In this document: positions 32,829 through 40,356 of the stretch, one piece after another
Layout of the letters: the number at the start of each line of letters is the position of its first letter
Numbering within the stretch: position 1 is the first letter of the stretch
Assembly: GCA_010365215.1 (NCBI GenBank)
Contig: JAAFGT010000031.1
Span: forward strand, 1-40,765
Length of the DNA stretch: 40,765 nucleotides
Origin: Acidipila sp.
GTDB taxonomy: Bacteria; Acidobacteriota; Terriglobia; Acidiferrales; UBA7541
Direction of reading: 5' to 3'
Position numbers and translations under genes: made by a program
Notes under the pieces: generated by a model
Told to the model about the DNA's origin: nothing
Database searches by the model: none
The model's input: the letters and a program-made list of their open reading frames with translations, nothing else

Positions 32829-35800
32829 ATGGGCACACTTTTCGACATGACGCCGGAATTCCCGCGCCCTGGCGCAGGCGACGACGGCCTCAACGCCCAA
32901 CAGCGCGCCGCCGTCAAGCACGGCGATGGTCCGCTGGTGGTGGTAGCCGGCGCAGGCACCGGAAAAACCCGCGTGATCACGCAGCGCGTGGTGCGCCTGC
33001 TCGAAACTAACGCCGACCTGGCCGGCGGCCAGATCCTCGCACTCACCTACACCGACAAAGCCGCCGGCGAAATGCGCGCCCGGATCTCGCGCGCCGCAGG
33101 AGAACGCGCCGAGGGACTCACCGTCAGCACTTTTCACGCTTTCTGTTTGTCGCTCTTGCAGGAAATCAATCCGGCGCTGCAACCCATTGACGACGTGGAT
33201 CACTGGATCCTCCTGCGCCGCAACATCGCCAAGCTGCGATTGGAACGGTACCGCCGCCTGGCCGAGCCGGGGCAGTTCCTGGGCGACTTCGTGACATTTT
33301 TCTCGCGCTGTCAGGACGAGCTGGTCACGCCCGAGGATTACCAGCGCTACGCGGACACGCTCGCCGCCGCCGTCGCTGCAGAGCCGGAACTTCCCGCGGA
33401 CGAAATCACCGAGGAGCTCACCGAAGCGCGCGCCCTGCGCCAGGAAAAAGCCGCGCAACAGCAGGAAATTGCTCGTGCCTTCCTGGCCAGCGACCTGCTC
33501 CTGCGCGAGCGCAAGCTGCTCACCTTCGGCGCGTCGATGCAGGAAGCGGTGCACCTGCTGCAGACCGACTCCGCGCTGCTGGAGCGGCAGCGCGCGCGGT
33601 TTCGTTTTATTCTGGTGGACGAATTCCAGGACACAAACTTCGCGCAGCTCGTGCTGCTCGAGCTGCTCGCGGGACCGGCGCGCAACCTCTTCGTGGTCGG
33701 CGACGACGATCAAGCCATCTACCGTTTTCGAGGCGCTTCGTTCGCCAATTTCAATCTGTTCCGCAACAAATTCGTGCTGGCCGGAGATTCCCATGCCAAC
33801 GCTCGCCCCATCGAAGTGGTGCTCAACCAGAACTACCGCTCTTCGCAGCGCATCTTGCGCATCGCCGAAGCCTCCATCCGGCAAAATGGAGCGCAAAATC
33901 GCTATCGCCCCGACAAAAACCTGCACACCGAAAACCCCCAGGGCGAAAAAATTGTGCTGGCGGAGTTTTCACGCCCCCAGGAAGAAGCTCACTGGATCGC
34001 GGAACAGATTTACGAGCAGCATCGCCGCGGCCGTGCCTGGTGCGAATTCGCCGTGCTGTATCGCGCGCACCTCCACCGCGAGCATTTAATTGGCGAGCTG
34101 CGCCGGCGGCAAATTCCCTTCATCATCCGCAAGCTTTCCATTCTAACCAGTCCGCTAGTGCGCGATCTGCTGGCCTACCTGCGCCTGATCGATTCTCCGC
34201 ACGATAACGTGGCCTGCGCACGAGTGCTGGGCATGCCCGCGTGGGGCCTGACCCCAACCGACTTGGTGCGCCTGGCCGAGCGCGCCAAAAAAGGCCGAGG
34301 CATTTCGCTGTGGGACGCCTATTCCACCCAGGCAGACACCCCCGACGCAATCGGTGGCGAAGCAATCCCTCGCGAAGCAATCGGCGACGCGGCCGCTCGC
34401 CAAGCGCTGGTAAAACTTATCCTCCATCTGCATTCGCAGGCGCGCCGCATCTCCGCGCTCGAGGTCTTCGACGAACTGGCCGGCGAGATTGGCCTGCTCC
34501 CCTTCCCTTCCGCGGACGATGGCAAGCTCGCGCACCAGCTCGCGCGCTTCCTGCGCGGATGGGAACTCAAGAGCGACACGCGCTCGCTGCGCGAATTCTG
34601 CGAATACTTCCGCTACTTCGAGGAAGGCGGCGGGCAAATCAACCGGGACGAAGAAGACTCCGGCCAGGATGCCGTCGAGCTCATGACCGTCCACGCCGCC
34701 AAAGGCCTCGAGTTCGATCACGTTTTTGTCATCCGTCTGAGCCGCGGCGCTTTTCCCGCGCGGCCTCACAAACCCGTTCTGGAATTTCCTCTCGAATTGA
34801 TGAAGGAGGAGCGTCCCTCGGGCGATTTCCACGTGCAGGAAGAGCGCCGGCTGTTTTACGTGGCGCTGACGCGCGCGCGCAAACGGCTGACGCTGACCAC
34901 GGTGATAAATAGACGCACCAAACCTTCGCCGTTCCTCGACGATTTCCTGAGCGAGCCGGCCATCGCGCGCGCGGATGTTACCCAGGTGGCCCCCAAAGTG
35001 GAATTGCCGCCGCCCGGCGCTTCTGCGCGAACCGAGCCTGACGGCGCTCCTCTGCTTTTCCCGCAGGACGGCAAGGCCGGCCGCACCGGCTCGCGCATCG
35101 CGCGCTGGGCTTGCGGCTATCGGCCACCGGTCTTTGAGCCGCTGGAACTGAGCGCCTCGGCGGTGGATAACTATGGGATGTGCCCGCAGAAATTTCTGTT
35201 CGCTTCGCGCTGGAGCATTCGTGGCGGCGCCCATGGCACGCTCACCTTCGGGAACGTCATGCACCTGACGGTCAACGAATTTCTGAAAGGGTTGAAACTC
35301 AAACCCAAATTTCCTTTCGATGAGGTTGCGCTGGTCTACCGCCGGGAGTGGAGCTCCTCCGGATTTCAGGACGAATACCAGGAGGAGCAGTACAAAAAAG
35401 AGGGCTTGGAACAGTTGCGCGCATTTCACGGCACCACGCTGGCCGCGCCGCCCGATGTGCTCACGCAGGAAAAAAGATTTGAGCTGCCCATGGCCGGGAA
35501 TATCGTGGTCACCGGGCGCATCGATCAGGTCAATCGCCTGGCCAGCGGCGACGCGGAGATTGTCGATTACAAAACCGGGCGGCCGCGCACCACGGACCAC
35601 GCCAGAAAGAGCTTGCAGTTGAGTCTATATGCCATTGCCGCGCGCGAAGTGCTGGAGGTGGAGCCCGCGCGCATGGTGTTTTACAACCTGGCTACCAATG
35701 AAGCGGTGGCCACCACGCGCACGGAGAAACAGCTCGAAGAAACGCGAACGCAGGTTGCCGAAGCTGCCGCGAATATTCGCGCCGGAAACTTTACCGCTAC

Positions 35801-35939
35801 GCCCGGCTTTCATTGCCGCAGTTGCGATTACCGGCCCATCTGCCCCGCACAGGAGCAACTCGCCGATCAAGCGATCGTAGCTTTTGCGAACCCCGACGCG
35901 GTTCTTGGTTCAACCGACGCCGGCGAACCCATTTACTAG
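32829..35939 (+). CDS. UvrD-type helicase fused to RecB/AddB-like Fe-S nuclease
   Basis: A DNA repair or recombination enzyme of 1036 residues. The N-terminal superfamily-1 helicase has Walker A AGAGTGKT (40-47), VDEFQD (263-268), GDDDQAIYRFRGA, and VHAAKGLEFDHVFV. The C-terminal PD-(D/E)XK nuclease (about 770-1010) has the GRIDQVNR segment and VDYKTG (912-917). Four cysteines, Cys785 and Cys996-x2-Cys999-x5-Cys1005, match the iron-sulfur staple of AddB-type nucleases. The layout resembles AdnA/AdnB, which work as a pair, yet no second subunit is adjacent. A spacer around residues 500-520 has repeated EAI units. ATG at 32829 has a weak ribosome binding site; ATG at 32847 is possible. Confidence 0.9.
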   Translation: MGTLFDMTPEFPRPGAGDDGLNAQQRAAVKHGDGPLVVVAGAGTGKTRVITQRVVRLLETNADLAGGQILALTYTDKAAGEMRARISRAAGERAEGLTVSTFHAFCLSLLQEINPALQPIDDVDHWILLRRNIAKLRLERYRRLAEPGQFLGDFVTFFSRCQDELVTPEDYQRYADTLAAAVAAEPELPADEITEELTEARALRQEKAAQQQEIARAFLASDLLLRERKLLTFGASMQEAVHLLQTDSALLERQRARFRFILVDEFQDTNFAQLVLLELLAGPARNLFVVGDDDQAIYRFRGASFANFNLFRNKFVLAGDSHANARPIEVVLNQNYRSSQRILRIAEASIRQNGAQNRYRPDKNLHTENPQGEKIVLAEFSRPQEEAHWIAEQIYEQHRRGRAWCEFAVLYRAHLHREHLIGELRRRQIPFIIRKLSILTSPLVRDLLAYLRLIDSPHDNVACARVLGMPAWGLTPTDLVRLAERAKKGRGISLWDAYSTQADTPDAIGGEAIPREAIGDAAARQALVKLILHLHSQARRISALEVFDELAGEIGLLPFPSADDGKLAHQLARFLRGWELKSDTRSLREFCEYFRYFEEGGGQINRDEEDSGQDAVELMTVHAAKGLEFDHVFVIRLSRGAFPARPHKPVLEFPLELMKEERPSGDFHVQEERRLFYVALTRARKRLTLTTVINRRTKPSPFLDDFLSEPAIARADVTQVAPKVELPPPGASARTEPDGAPLLFPQDGKAGRTGSRIARWACGYRPPVFEPLELSASAVDNYGMCPQKFLFASRWSIRGGAHGTLTFGNVMHLTVNEFLKGLKLKPKFPFDEVALVYRREWSSSGFQDEYQEEQYKKEGLEQLRAFHGTTLAAPPDVLTQEKRFELPMAGNIVVTGRIDQVNRLASGDAEIVDYKTGRPRTTDHARKSLQLSLYAIAAREVLEVEPARMVFYNLATNEAVATTRTEKQLEETRTQVAEAAANIRAGNFTATPGFHCRSCDYRPICPAQEQLADQAIVAFANPDAVLGSTDAGEPIY

Positions 35940-35943
35940 CGCC

Positions 35944-35960
35944 GCGAGGAATCCGCTCCC
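35944..35960. repeat. copy of a dispersed intergenic repeat
   Basis: GCGAGGAATCCGCTCCC directly after the helicase stop matches 15 of 17 bases of GCGAGGGATCTGCTCCC at 39184-39200. Both copies are intergenic. The form resembles short dispersed repeats I associate with Acidobacteria genomes. Confidence 0.45.
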
Positions 35961-36001
35961 TGCCCAGCCGTCATTTCGGGCCGCTGGCGCGACTGCCTGC
36001 A

Positions 36002-36400
36002 CTACCCCATGGTATTCACAGCATCCGGCGCGATTTTATAAATCACTCGCACCTCCGTGGCGCTGCGAAACGGATATTTTTCCTTGCCCATGTATTTCAT
36101 GGCCAGCTTGTCGATGTGCTGGTCGGCGCCCTGCTCGGTGATGTCCACCACGCGCCCTCGAATTTGAAGATAGCGATACGGGTTCGCCGGATCGGCGATG
36201 GCCAACGCCACGCGAGCGTCGCGCCGCATATTGCGATCCTTCACGCGGCCCTTGGCGGTGTTTACGCGAATCGAATCGCCGTCCCGATCTACCCATACCG
36301 GCGTTACTTGCGGGCTGCCATCCGGCATCAGGGTAGCCAGGCTGGCAAACGCGGGCTTCTCCAGCAGATCTGCGAATTCTTTCGGTATCGAATTTTTCAT
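36002..36400 (-). CDS. PPOX-class (pyridoxamine 5'-phosphate oxidase-like) flavoprotein
   Basis: A 132-residue split-barrel protein of the PPOX class, which binds FMN or F420 and reduces or oxidises small substrates. Visible signatures are FASLATLMPDGSPQVTPVWVDRDGDSIRVNT, GRVKDRNMRRDARVALAIADPANPYRYLQIRGRV, and the C-terminal YKIAPD. The NMRRD and YLQIRG segments are typical of the 'PPOX class F420-dependent' group. I chose ATG at 36400 because GGGAG lies 6 bases upstream; ATG at 36412 gives four extra residues. The cofactor (FMN or F420) cannot be told from the sequence. Confidence 0.85.
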   Translation of the reverse strand: MKNSIPKEFADLLEKPAFASLATLMPDGSPQVTPVWVDRDGDSIRVNTAKGRVKDRNMRRDARVALAIADPANPYRYLQIRGRVVDITEQGADQHIDKLAMKYMGKEKYPFRSATEVRVIYKIAPDAVNTMG

Positions 36401-36596
36401 AGCCTCTCCCATCCGGCTTTTTCTCCAGTGGCGCCGGTGCCGCGCAAATCTCTCCTGCTCACTCCAAATCTAACACACCATGCCGATCAGCCGCAGCGCT
36501 CACGAATGTTTGGAGCGCGGCTTCCAGCCCAGCTATTTTCCGCCAGCGAACATTTTTGGACTCGCGCGCCCTTCCCTCCGCATCACCTGGCCCAGG

Positions 36597-36631
36597 AAAT
36601 AAAAAAGGGGCGCCAATACTGCAGGCGCCCC
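36597..36631 (-). terminator. strong intrinsic terminator of the tiny lysine-rich ORF
   Basis: On the minus strand an 8-base stem GGGGCGCC / GGCGCCCC with a 9-base loop (36631-36607) is followed by TTTTTTATTT. It stands 21 bases after the stop codon of the tiny ORF at 36652-36699. The neighbouring PPOX gene starts further on and runs away from it, so it cannot serve that gene. Confidence 0.9.
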
Positions 36632-36651
36632 GCATAACCAACTACAAAAAG

Positions 36652-36699
36652 TTACTTCCCTTTCTTCTTGGCTTTCTTTTTTGCTTTTTTCATGCGCAT
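36652..36699 (-). CDS. 15-codon Lys/Ala micro-ORF with its own transcription signals
   Basis: The frame codes for MRMKKAKKKAKKKGK: 15 residues, of which nine are Lys and one Arg. A second in-frame ATG at 36693 would give 13 residues. AAGGAG stands 3 bases before the first ATG and 9 before the second; the second has the better spacing. A promoter (36764-36792) and a strong terminator (36597-36631) frame it, giving a transcript of about 160 bases. No longer in-frame start exists between promoter and ATG. The peptide resembles the lysine/alanine tails of histone-H1-like and nucleic-acid-binding proteins. It may be a micro-protein, or the transcript may act as a small RNA. I know of no described family. 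Confidence 0.55.
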   Translation of the reverse strand: MRMKKAKKKAKKKGK

Positions 36700-36763
36700 T
36701 GGCTCCTTGGGTTTCCCCTCGCGCGCGTTCCCTCTCCGGATCGCGTCGCATTTTTCTACTTCA

Positions 36764-36792
36764 TCTATACGAGCGCGGTATTTCTAAGTCAA
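36764..36792 (-). promoter_or_regulatory. sigma-70-type promoter of the micro-ORF
   Basis: On the minus strand TTGACT (36792-36787) and TATAGA (36769-36764) are separated by exactly 17 bases. Both boxes are close to consensus. It begins 48 bases after the stop of the VWFA-related gene and leads to a leader of about 58 bases before the micro-ORF. Confidence 0.7.
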
Positions 36793-36839
36793 GAAGAAAC
36801 TTGCACATCCAAAAATATTTCCAGCAGAGCGATAGCGCG

Positions 36840-37970
36840 CTATTTCGGCGCAACGGAAAAATATCCGTCGCGAGTCAGGATCTCGAGTCCCGCGCGCGCC
36901 ACGCGCACCTCGATGGCGTGATATTCGCGCGAGCGATCGGTGCCGCGCGGCGAATAGGCCAGCGTGAATTGATTGCGCGCCTGCTCGAAGGCGCGCCCGT
37001 AAAGATTCTCCAGGTCCCCGCGCGTCGGCGCATAGAATGCATCGCCGCCGGTAGCGTGCGCGTATTTTGCCAGCGCGCTGGTGCCGCGGTTGAGCACCGC
37101 TTCGCTGACCCCGATGGCGTATACGGAAATATCGGCCGAGAGCAGCACGCGCATGGCGTCCGCGTATTTGGCCGTGTTGTTGCGCGAATTCTTTCCGTCG
37201 GAGACGATCACGATAATCTTGCGCCGGTCGCGTCCGCGGGAACGCAGCAGGTCGCCCGCGGCCAGCACCGCGTCGTCCAGATTTTTTGAGCCGCTGCTGC
37301 GCACGCGCGCCGACTGCGGCACGCCGTTTTCAACCGGCGCGGTATTGAGGCGCGGCGGCGAGGTCATGGCTGCCGAGCCTTGTCCCGGCGCGTGATGCTG
37401 CAAATCCAGGCGTTTCAATTGTTCGTGCAGCTTGTCGTTGTCGGAGGTGAACTCGATCACCGTGCGCGGGAACTGTTCGAAGAGCATCACCGCCGCTTCG
37501 TCGAGCGGCCCCAAGCCTCCGGTCAGCGAAGCTGCGCTGGAATCCACGAAAGCCGCGGTGCGCGTGGGCAGGTCGTCGTCGAGCAGCACCACCATGGAAA
37601 GAGGAAAGGCCTCGGCGGAGAAGACGGCAATCTGCTGCTCCACGTCATCCTCGAAAATCCGGAAATCTTTCCGGCCCAGCCCGGCCACGGTGGTGCCGCT
37701 GCGGTCTTTGACGGTCACCGGCACCACCACCAGCTCGCCGACGACGCGAATTCGCGTGCGCGGATCCTCTTCGCGCTGCGGCGCCGCTGCCGCTGGAGTC
37801 TGCGCCCCAGCCGGAGCCGATGCTGGAGCCGCTGCTGGAGCCTGCGGCGCGGGCTTATCGGATGGTTGTTGCGTCCCGTTCGGGGGCTCCTGTCGTGCGT
37901 TACCGGGAGTCGCCGTCGTAAAAGCCAGCGTGGTCAGAAGCACCACGGCAGGTAGTAGGTGTCGAGTCAT
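36840..37970 (-). CDS. VWFA-related secreted protein with degenerate metal site
   Basis: One of three members in this window of the acidobacterial VWFA-related family. The 376 residues have a signal peptide (about 1-25), a long Pro/Ala-rich linker (26-65), and the conserved core (about 72-370). Family landmarks are VPVTVKDRSGTTVAGLGRKDFRIFEDDVEQQI, SGSKNLDDAVLAAGDLLRSRGRDRRKIIVIVSDGKNS and the C-terminal LTRDGYFSV. The metal motif, normally DxSxS, is LLDDDLPT here, so divalent-ion binding is doubtful. The partner is unknown; such domains usually mediate protein adhesion. The micro-ORF unit follows directly. Confidence 0.88.
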   Translation of the reverse strand: MTRHLLPAVVLLTTLAFTTATPGNARQEPPNGTQQPSDKPAPQAPAAAPASAPAGAQTPAAAAPQREEDPRTRIRVVGELVVVPVTVKDRSGTTVAGLGRKDFRIFEDDVEQQIAVFSAEAFPLSMVVLLDDDLPTRTAAFVDSSAASLTGGLGPLDEAAVMLFEQFPRTVIEFTSDNDKLHEQLKRLDLQHHAPGQGSAAMTSPPRLNTAPVENGVPQSARVRSSGSKNLDDAVLAAGDLLRSRGRDRRKIIVIVSDGKNSRNNTAKYADAMRVLLSADISVYAIGVSEAVLNRGTSALAKYAHATGGDAFYAPTRGDLENLYGRAFEQARNQFTLAYSPRGTDRSREYHAIEVRVARAGLEILTRDGYFSVAPK

Positions 37971-38154
37971 CGAGTTCTCGTTTTCCTTTGGCGCGTGCTA
38001 AAAACCGTCCACGCATGCGATGCAGGCAGCCGCCCGTGCGCTGCTCGCATCGTAACTCCTTCAAGCAGTTTGGCTACTAAGCAGATTTGCTACCAAGCAG
38101 TCTTGCTGCAAGTGGGTCGAAGTCGCTGTGCAAACCGTCGAAGGGGATTATACA

Positions 38155-39150
38155 ATGCCGAAGCGCATGATTCGCCGCACACTCTTTTTGGCCGTCTGGA
38201 TTGCCGCGCTGCTGATTCCCGCGGCGCTGCCGCGCGCTATCGCGCAGCAGACGCAAACTCCCCAGGAGTCTTCCCAGACTCTCAAGGTCCAGGTCAACCT
38301 GGTCAACGTATACGCTACCGTGCGCGACAAGCATCACGCCATTGTGCCCGACCTGAAAAAAGAAGATTTCCACGTCTTTGAAGACGGCGTCGAGCAGAAG
38401 GTGGATTCGGTCGCGCTGGAAACCGAGCTGCCCCTGACCTTCGCCATCCTGGTCGACACCAGCGGCAGCGTCGAGCGCCTGTTGGGCGCCGAGCAGTCCA
38501 CCGCCTCGCGATTCCTCGAGCGCGTCATGCGTAAGACCGATCTGGCCATGCTGATCAGCTTCGACCTTAGCGCCGACGAGCTCCAGGGCTTTACCAGCAG
38601 CGTCGCCGAGCTCGAACGCGGCATCAATCGCGCGCGTATCAATACCGGCGGATCGGCGCGAGTGACTCCGGATACGTTTCCCACGAACCGCAACATTGGG
38701 ACGGTGCTCTACGACGCCGTCTATCTCGCCTGCCGCGAAAAGCTCGCGGGCGAAGCAGGACGCAAAGCGATCATCATCCTCACCGATGCCGAGGACAACG
38801 GCAGCAAGGTATCTCTCGAAGAGTCCATCGAGGCCGCGCAACGCTCCGATACGGTAATCCACATTCTCCTTCAGTCCGAGAGCAGCTTTGGTGGATTTGG
38901 CGGGAGCGGTGGAGGCGTAGCTCGAAAAATGACCAATGAGACCGGCGGGCGCCTGGTGGCAGTGCGCAGCGAAAAAGATCTTCAAAAAGCGTTCGACCAG
39001 ATTTCAGAGGAGCTGCGTGGCCAGTACCGGCTCAGCTACTATCCGGCCAATCCCGCGCGCGACGGGAAATTCCGCCGTATCCGCGTCGAGTCCACGCGCC
39101 CCGATACCAAAATCACCGCCCGCCAGGGCTACTACGCCCCGCGCCACTAG
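38155..39150 (+). CDS. VWFA-related secreted protein, intact metal site
   Basis: Second of the three VWFA-related proteins. The 331 residues start with a signal peptide (about 1-30, ending RAIAQ). The core shows VNLVNVYATVRDKHHAIVPDLKKEDFHVFEDGVEQKV, the metal motif DTSGS in FAILVDTSGSVERLL, and AIIILTDAEDNGSKVS. It ends QYRLSYYPANPARDGKFRRIRVE and ARQGYYAPRH. ATG at 38155 with GAAGGGG upstream was preferred to a GTG at 38128. It is divergent from the first VWFA gene and convergent with the third. The DTSGS motif is the main difference from the first copy. Confidence 0.9.
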   Translation: MPKRMIRRTLFLAVWIAALLIPAALPRAIAQQTQTPQESSQTLKVQVNLVNVYATVRDKHHAIVPDLKKEDFHVFEDGVEQKVDSVALETELPLTFAILVDTSGSVERLLGAEQSTASRFLERVMRKTDLAMLISFDLSADELQGFTSSVAELERGINRARINTGGSARVTPDTFPTNRNIGTVLYDAVYLACREKLAGEAGRKAIIILTDAEDNGSKVSLEESIEAAQRSDTVIHILLQSESSFGGFGGSGGGVARKMTNETGGRLVAVRSEKDLQKAFDQISEELRGQYRLSYYPANPARDGKFRRIRVESTRPDTKITARQGYYAPRH

Positions 39151-39169
39151 CACGCGGGCCCAACACCTG

Positions 39170-39200
39170 TAATCCCGAGCGCAGCGAGGGATCTGCTCCC
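39170..39200. repeat. copy of a dispersed intergenic repeat
   Basis: The gap between two convergent VWFA genes holds TAATCCCGAGCGCAGCGAGG followed by GATCTGCTCCC. Its right part matches the element at 35944-35960. The TCCCGAGCGCAGCGAGGGA core is imperfectly palindromic. Similar phrases are, to my knowledge, scattered widely in Acidobacteria intergenic DNA. Confidence 0.5.
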
Positions 39201-39226
39201 AGGCCGGCTCTTTCGCGCCCTCAAAT

Positions 39227-40312
39227 CTAATTCGGTCTTTGCGCGCCGCCCGGCGAGCCATTGGCCGCCCGCGTAGCGAAGTAGCCTTTTCGCGCGCGCA
39301 CGCTCAGCCCCTTGCGCTCGACCTCCACGCGAATGCGCCGGAATTTCCCGTCGAACGATTTATTGGAGGGCGCGTAGGCCAGTTGGTACTGGCTGCGGAG
39401 CTCATCGCCAATATCCTGAAACGAAGCCGCCAGGTCATCCAGTTTGTACGGAAAAAAAACCCGCCCGCCGGTCTCGTCGGCGAACTGCTGCAGCACTTCA
39501 TCATTCTCAGTCTTGTGCAGCTTGCGGTCGGAGCGCTTCGAGGCATCGCTGGTCTGCGAAGAGGAAACCCAGTCGGTGCTGCTGCTGATGCAGTACACCG
39601 CCACTTCCCCGCGCTGCGCACTCTCCACCGATTCGCTGCGCGAATGGCCGCTTAGATTGTCGTCGCCATCGCTGATCACCACCAGCACACGGCGCACCGC
39701 ATCGTTGCCCGCGCCTGCCGGCAGCTTGGCTTCGGCCAGCTTGCGCGAAGCGATTTCCACCGCGTCGTAAAGCGCCGTGCCGCCGCCGGCGCGCTGCTTC
39801 TGGATGGCTTCGGTCAGCGTGCTCACGTCGTCGGTGAAATCCTGCACGATCGACGGCTCGTTATCGAAAATCATAAGGAAGGCCTGGTCTTTCTGCCTGC
39901 GGATAGTGTTATGCAGAAAATCGATGGCCGCTTCCTGCTCGAACTTCAGCCTCTCGCGGATGCTGTTGGAGGTGTCCAGCAGCAGCCCCACGCGCAGCGG
40001 CAGATCCGTCTCGCGGCTGAAGAACAGGATGTCCTGCAGCTTTCCGTCCTCGGTAAGGTGGAAGTCGGTCTTGTTGAGGTCGGTGACAAACTTCTGGCGG
40101 CGGTTGAGCACCGTGCTGATTACGTTCACCAGATCCACGCGGCTGACGATGCTCTGCCCCTCCGGCGGTTTTTGTGCTGCGACCTTCGCGGGCGGCTCTT
40201 GTGCCGGCGCCGTAGCCGTTGAGATTGCCAGGCCCGCAAGAAATACCGACAGAAAAATAACCATAACCGAGGGATGCAAGATTTTCATAGCAGGCGTTAT
40301 CGTGGAACGCAT
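39227..40312 (-). CDS. VWFA-related secreted protein, intact metal site
   Basis: Third VWFA-related protein. From ATG at 40312 the product has 361 residues with a signal peptide (about 10-38, ending TAPAQ). It shows RVDLVNVISTVLNRRQKFVTDLNKTDFHLTEDGKLQDI, the metal motif DTSNS in VGLLLDTSNSIRERL, GGTALYDAVEIASRKL, and VLVVISDGDDNLSG. The end is QYQLAYAPSNKSFDGKFRRIRVEVERKGLSVRARKGYFA. An Asp/Ser/Lys-rich insertion near SSQTSDASKRSDRKLHKTENDE lies before the last part. GTG at 40336 or ATG at 40288 are other possible starts; none has a strong ribosome binding site. Confidence 0.88.
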   Translation of the reverse strand: MRSTITPAMKILHPSVMVIFLSVFLAGLAISTATAPAQEPPAKVAAQKPPEGQSIVSRVDLVNVISTVLNRRQKFVTDLNKTDFHLTEDGKLQDILFFSRETDLPLRVGLLLDTSNSIRERLKFEQEAAIDFLHNTIRRQKDQAFLMIFDNEPSIVQDFTDDVSTLTEAIQKQRAGGGTALYDAVEIASRKLAEAKLPAGAGNDAVRRVLVVISDGDDNLSGHSRSESVESAQRGEVAVYCISSSTDWVSSSQTSDASKRSDRKLHKTENDEVLQQFADETGGRVFFPYKLDDLAASFQDIGDELRSQYQLAYAPSNKSFDGKFRRIRVEVERKGLSVRARKGYFATRAANGSPGGAQRPN

Positions 40313-40356
40313 AGTCGTAAAGACCTCATCCACCAACTAAAGTTTGAATTATAAGC

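Noticed and set aside
34155-35600. Minus-strand open frame of 481 codons opposite the helicase
   Set aside because: The plus-strand helicase-nuclease motifs are complete across the same interval; this is a shadow frame.
36533-36751. 72-codon minus-strand frame overlapping the micro-ORF
   Set aside because: No ribosome binding site, runs through the strong terminator, and its composition changes abruptly; the 15-codon frame fits the signals better.
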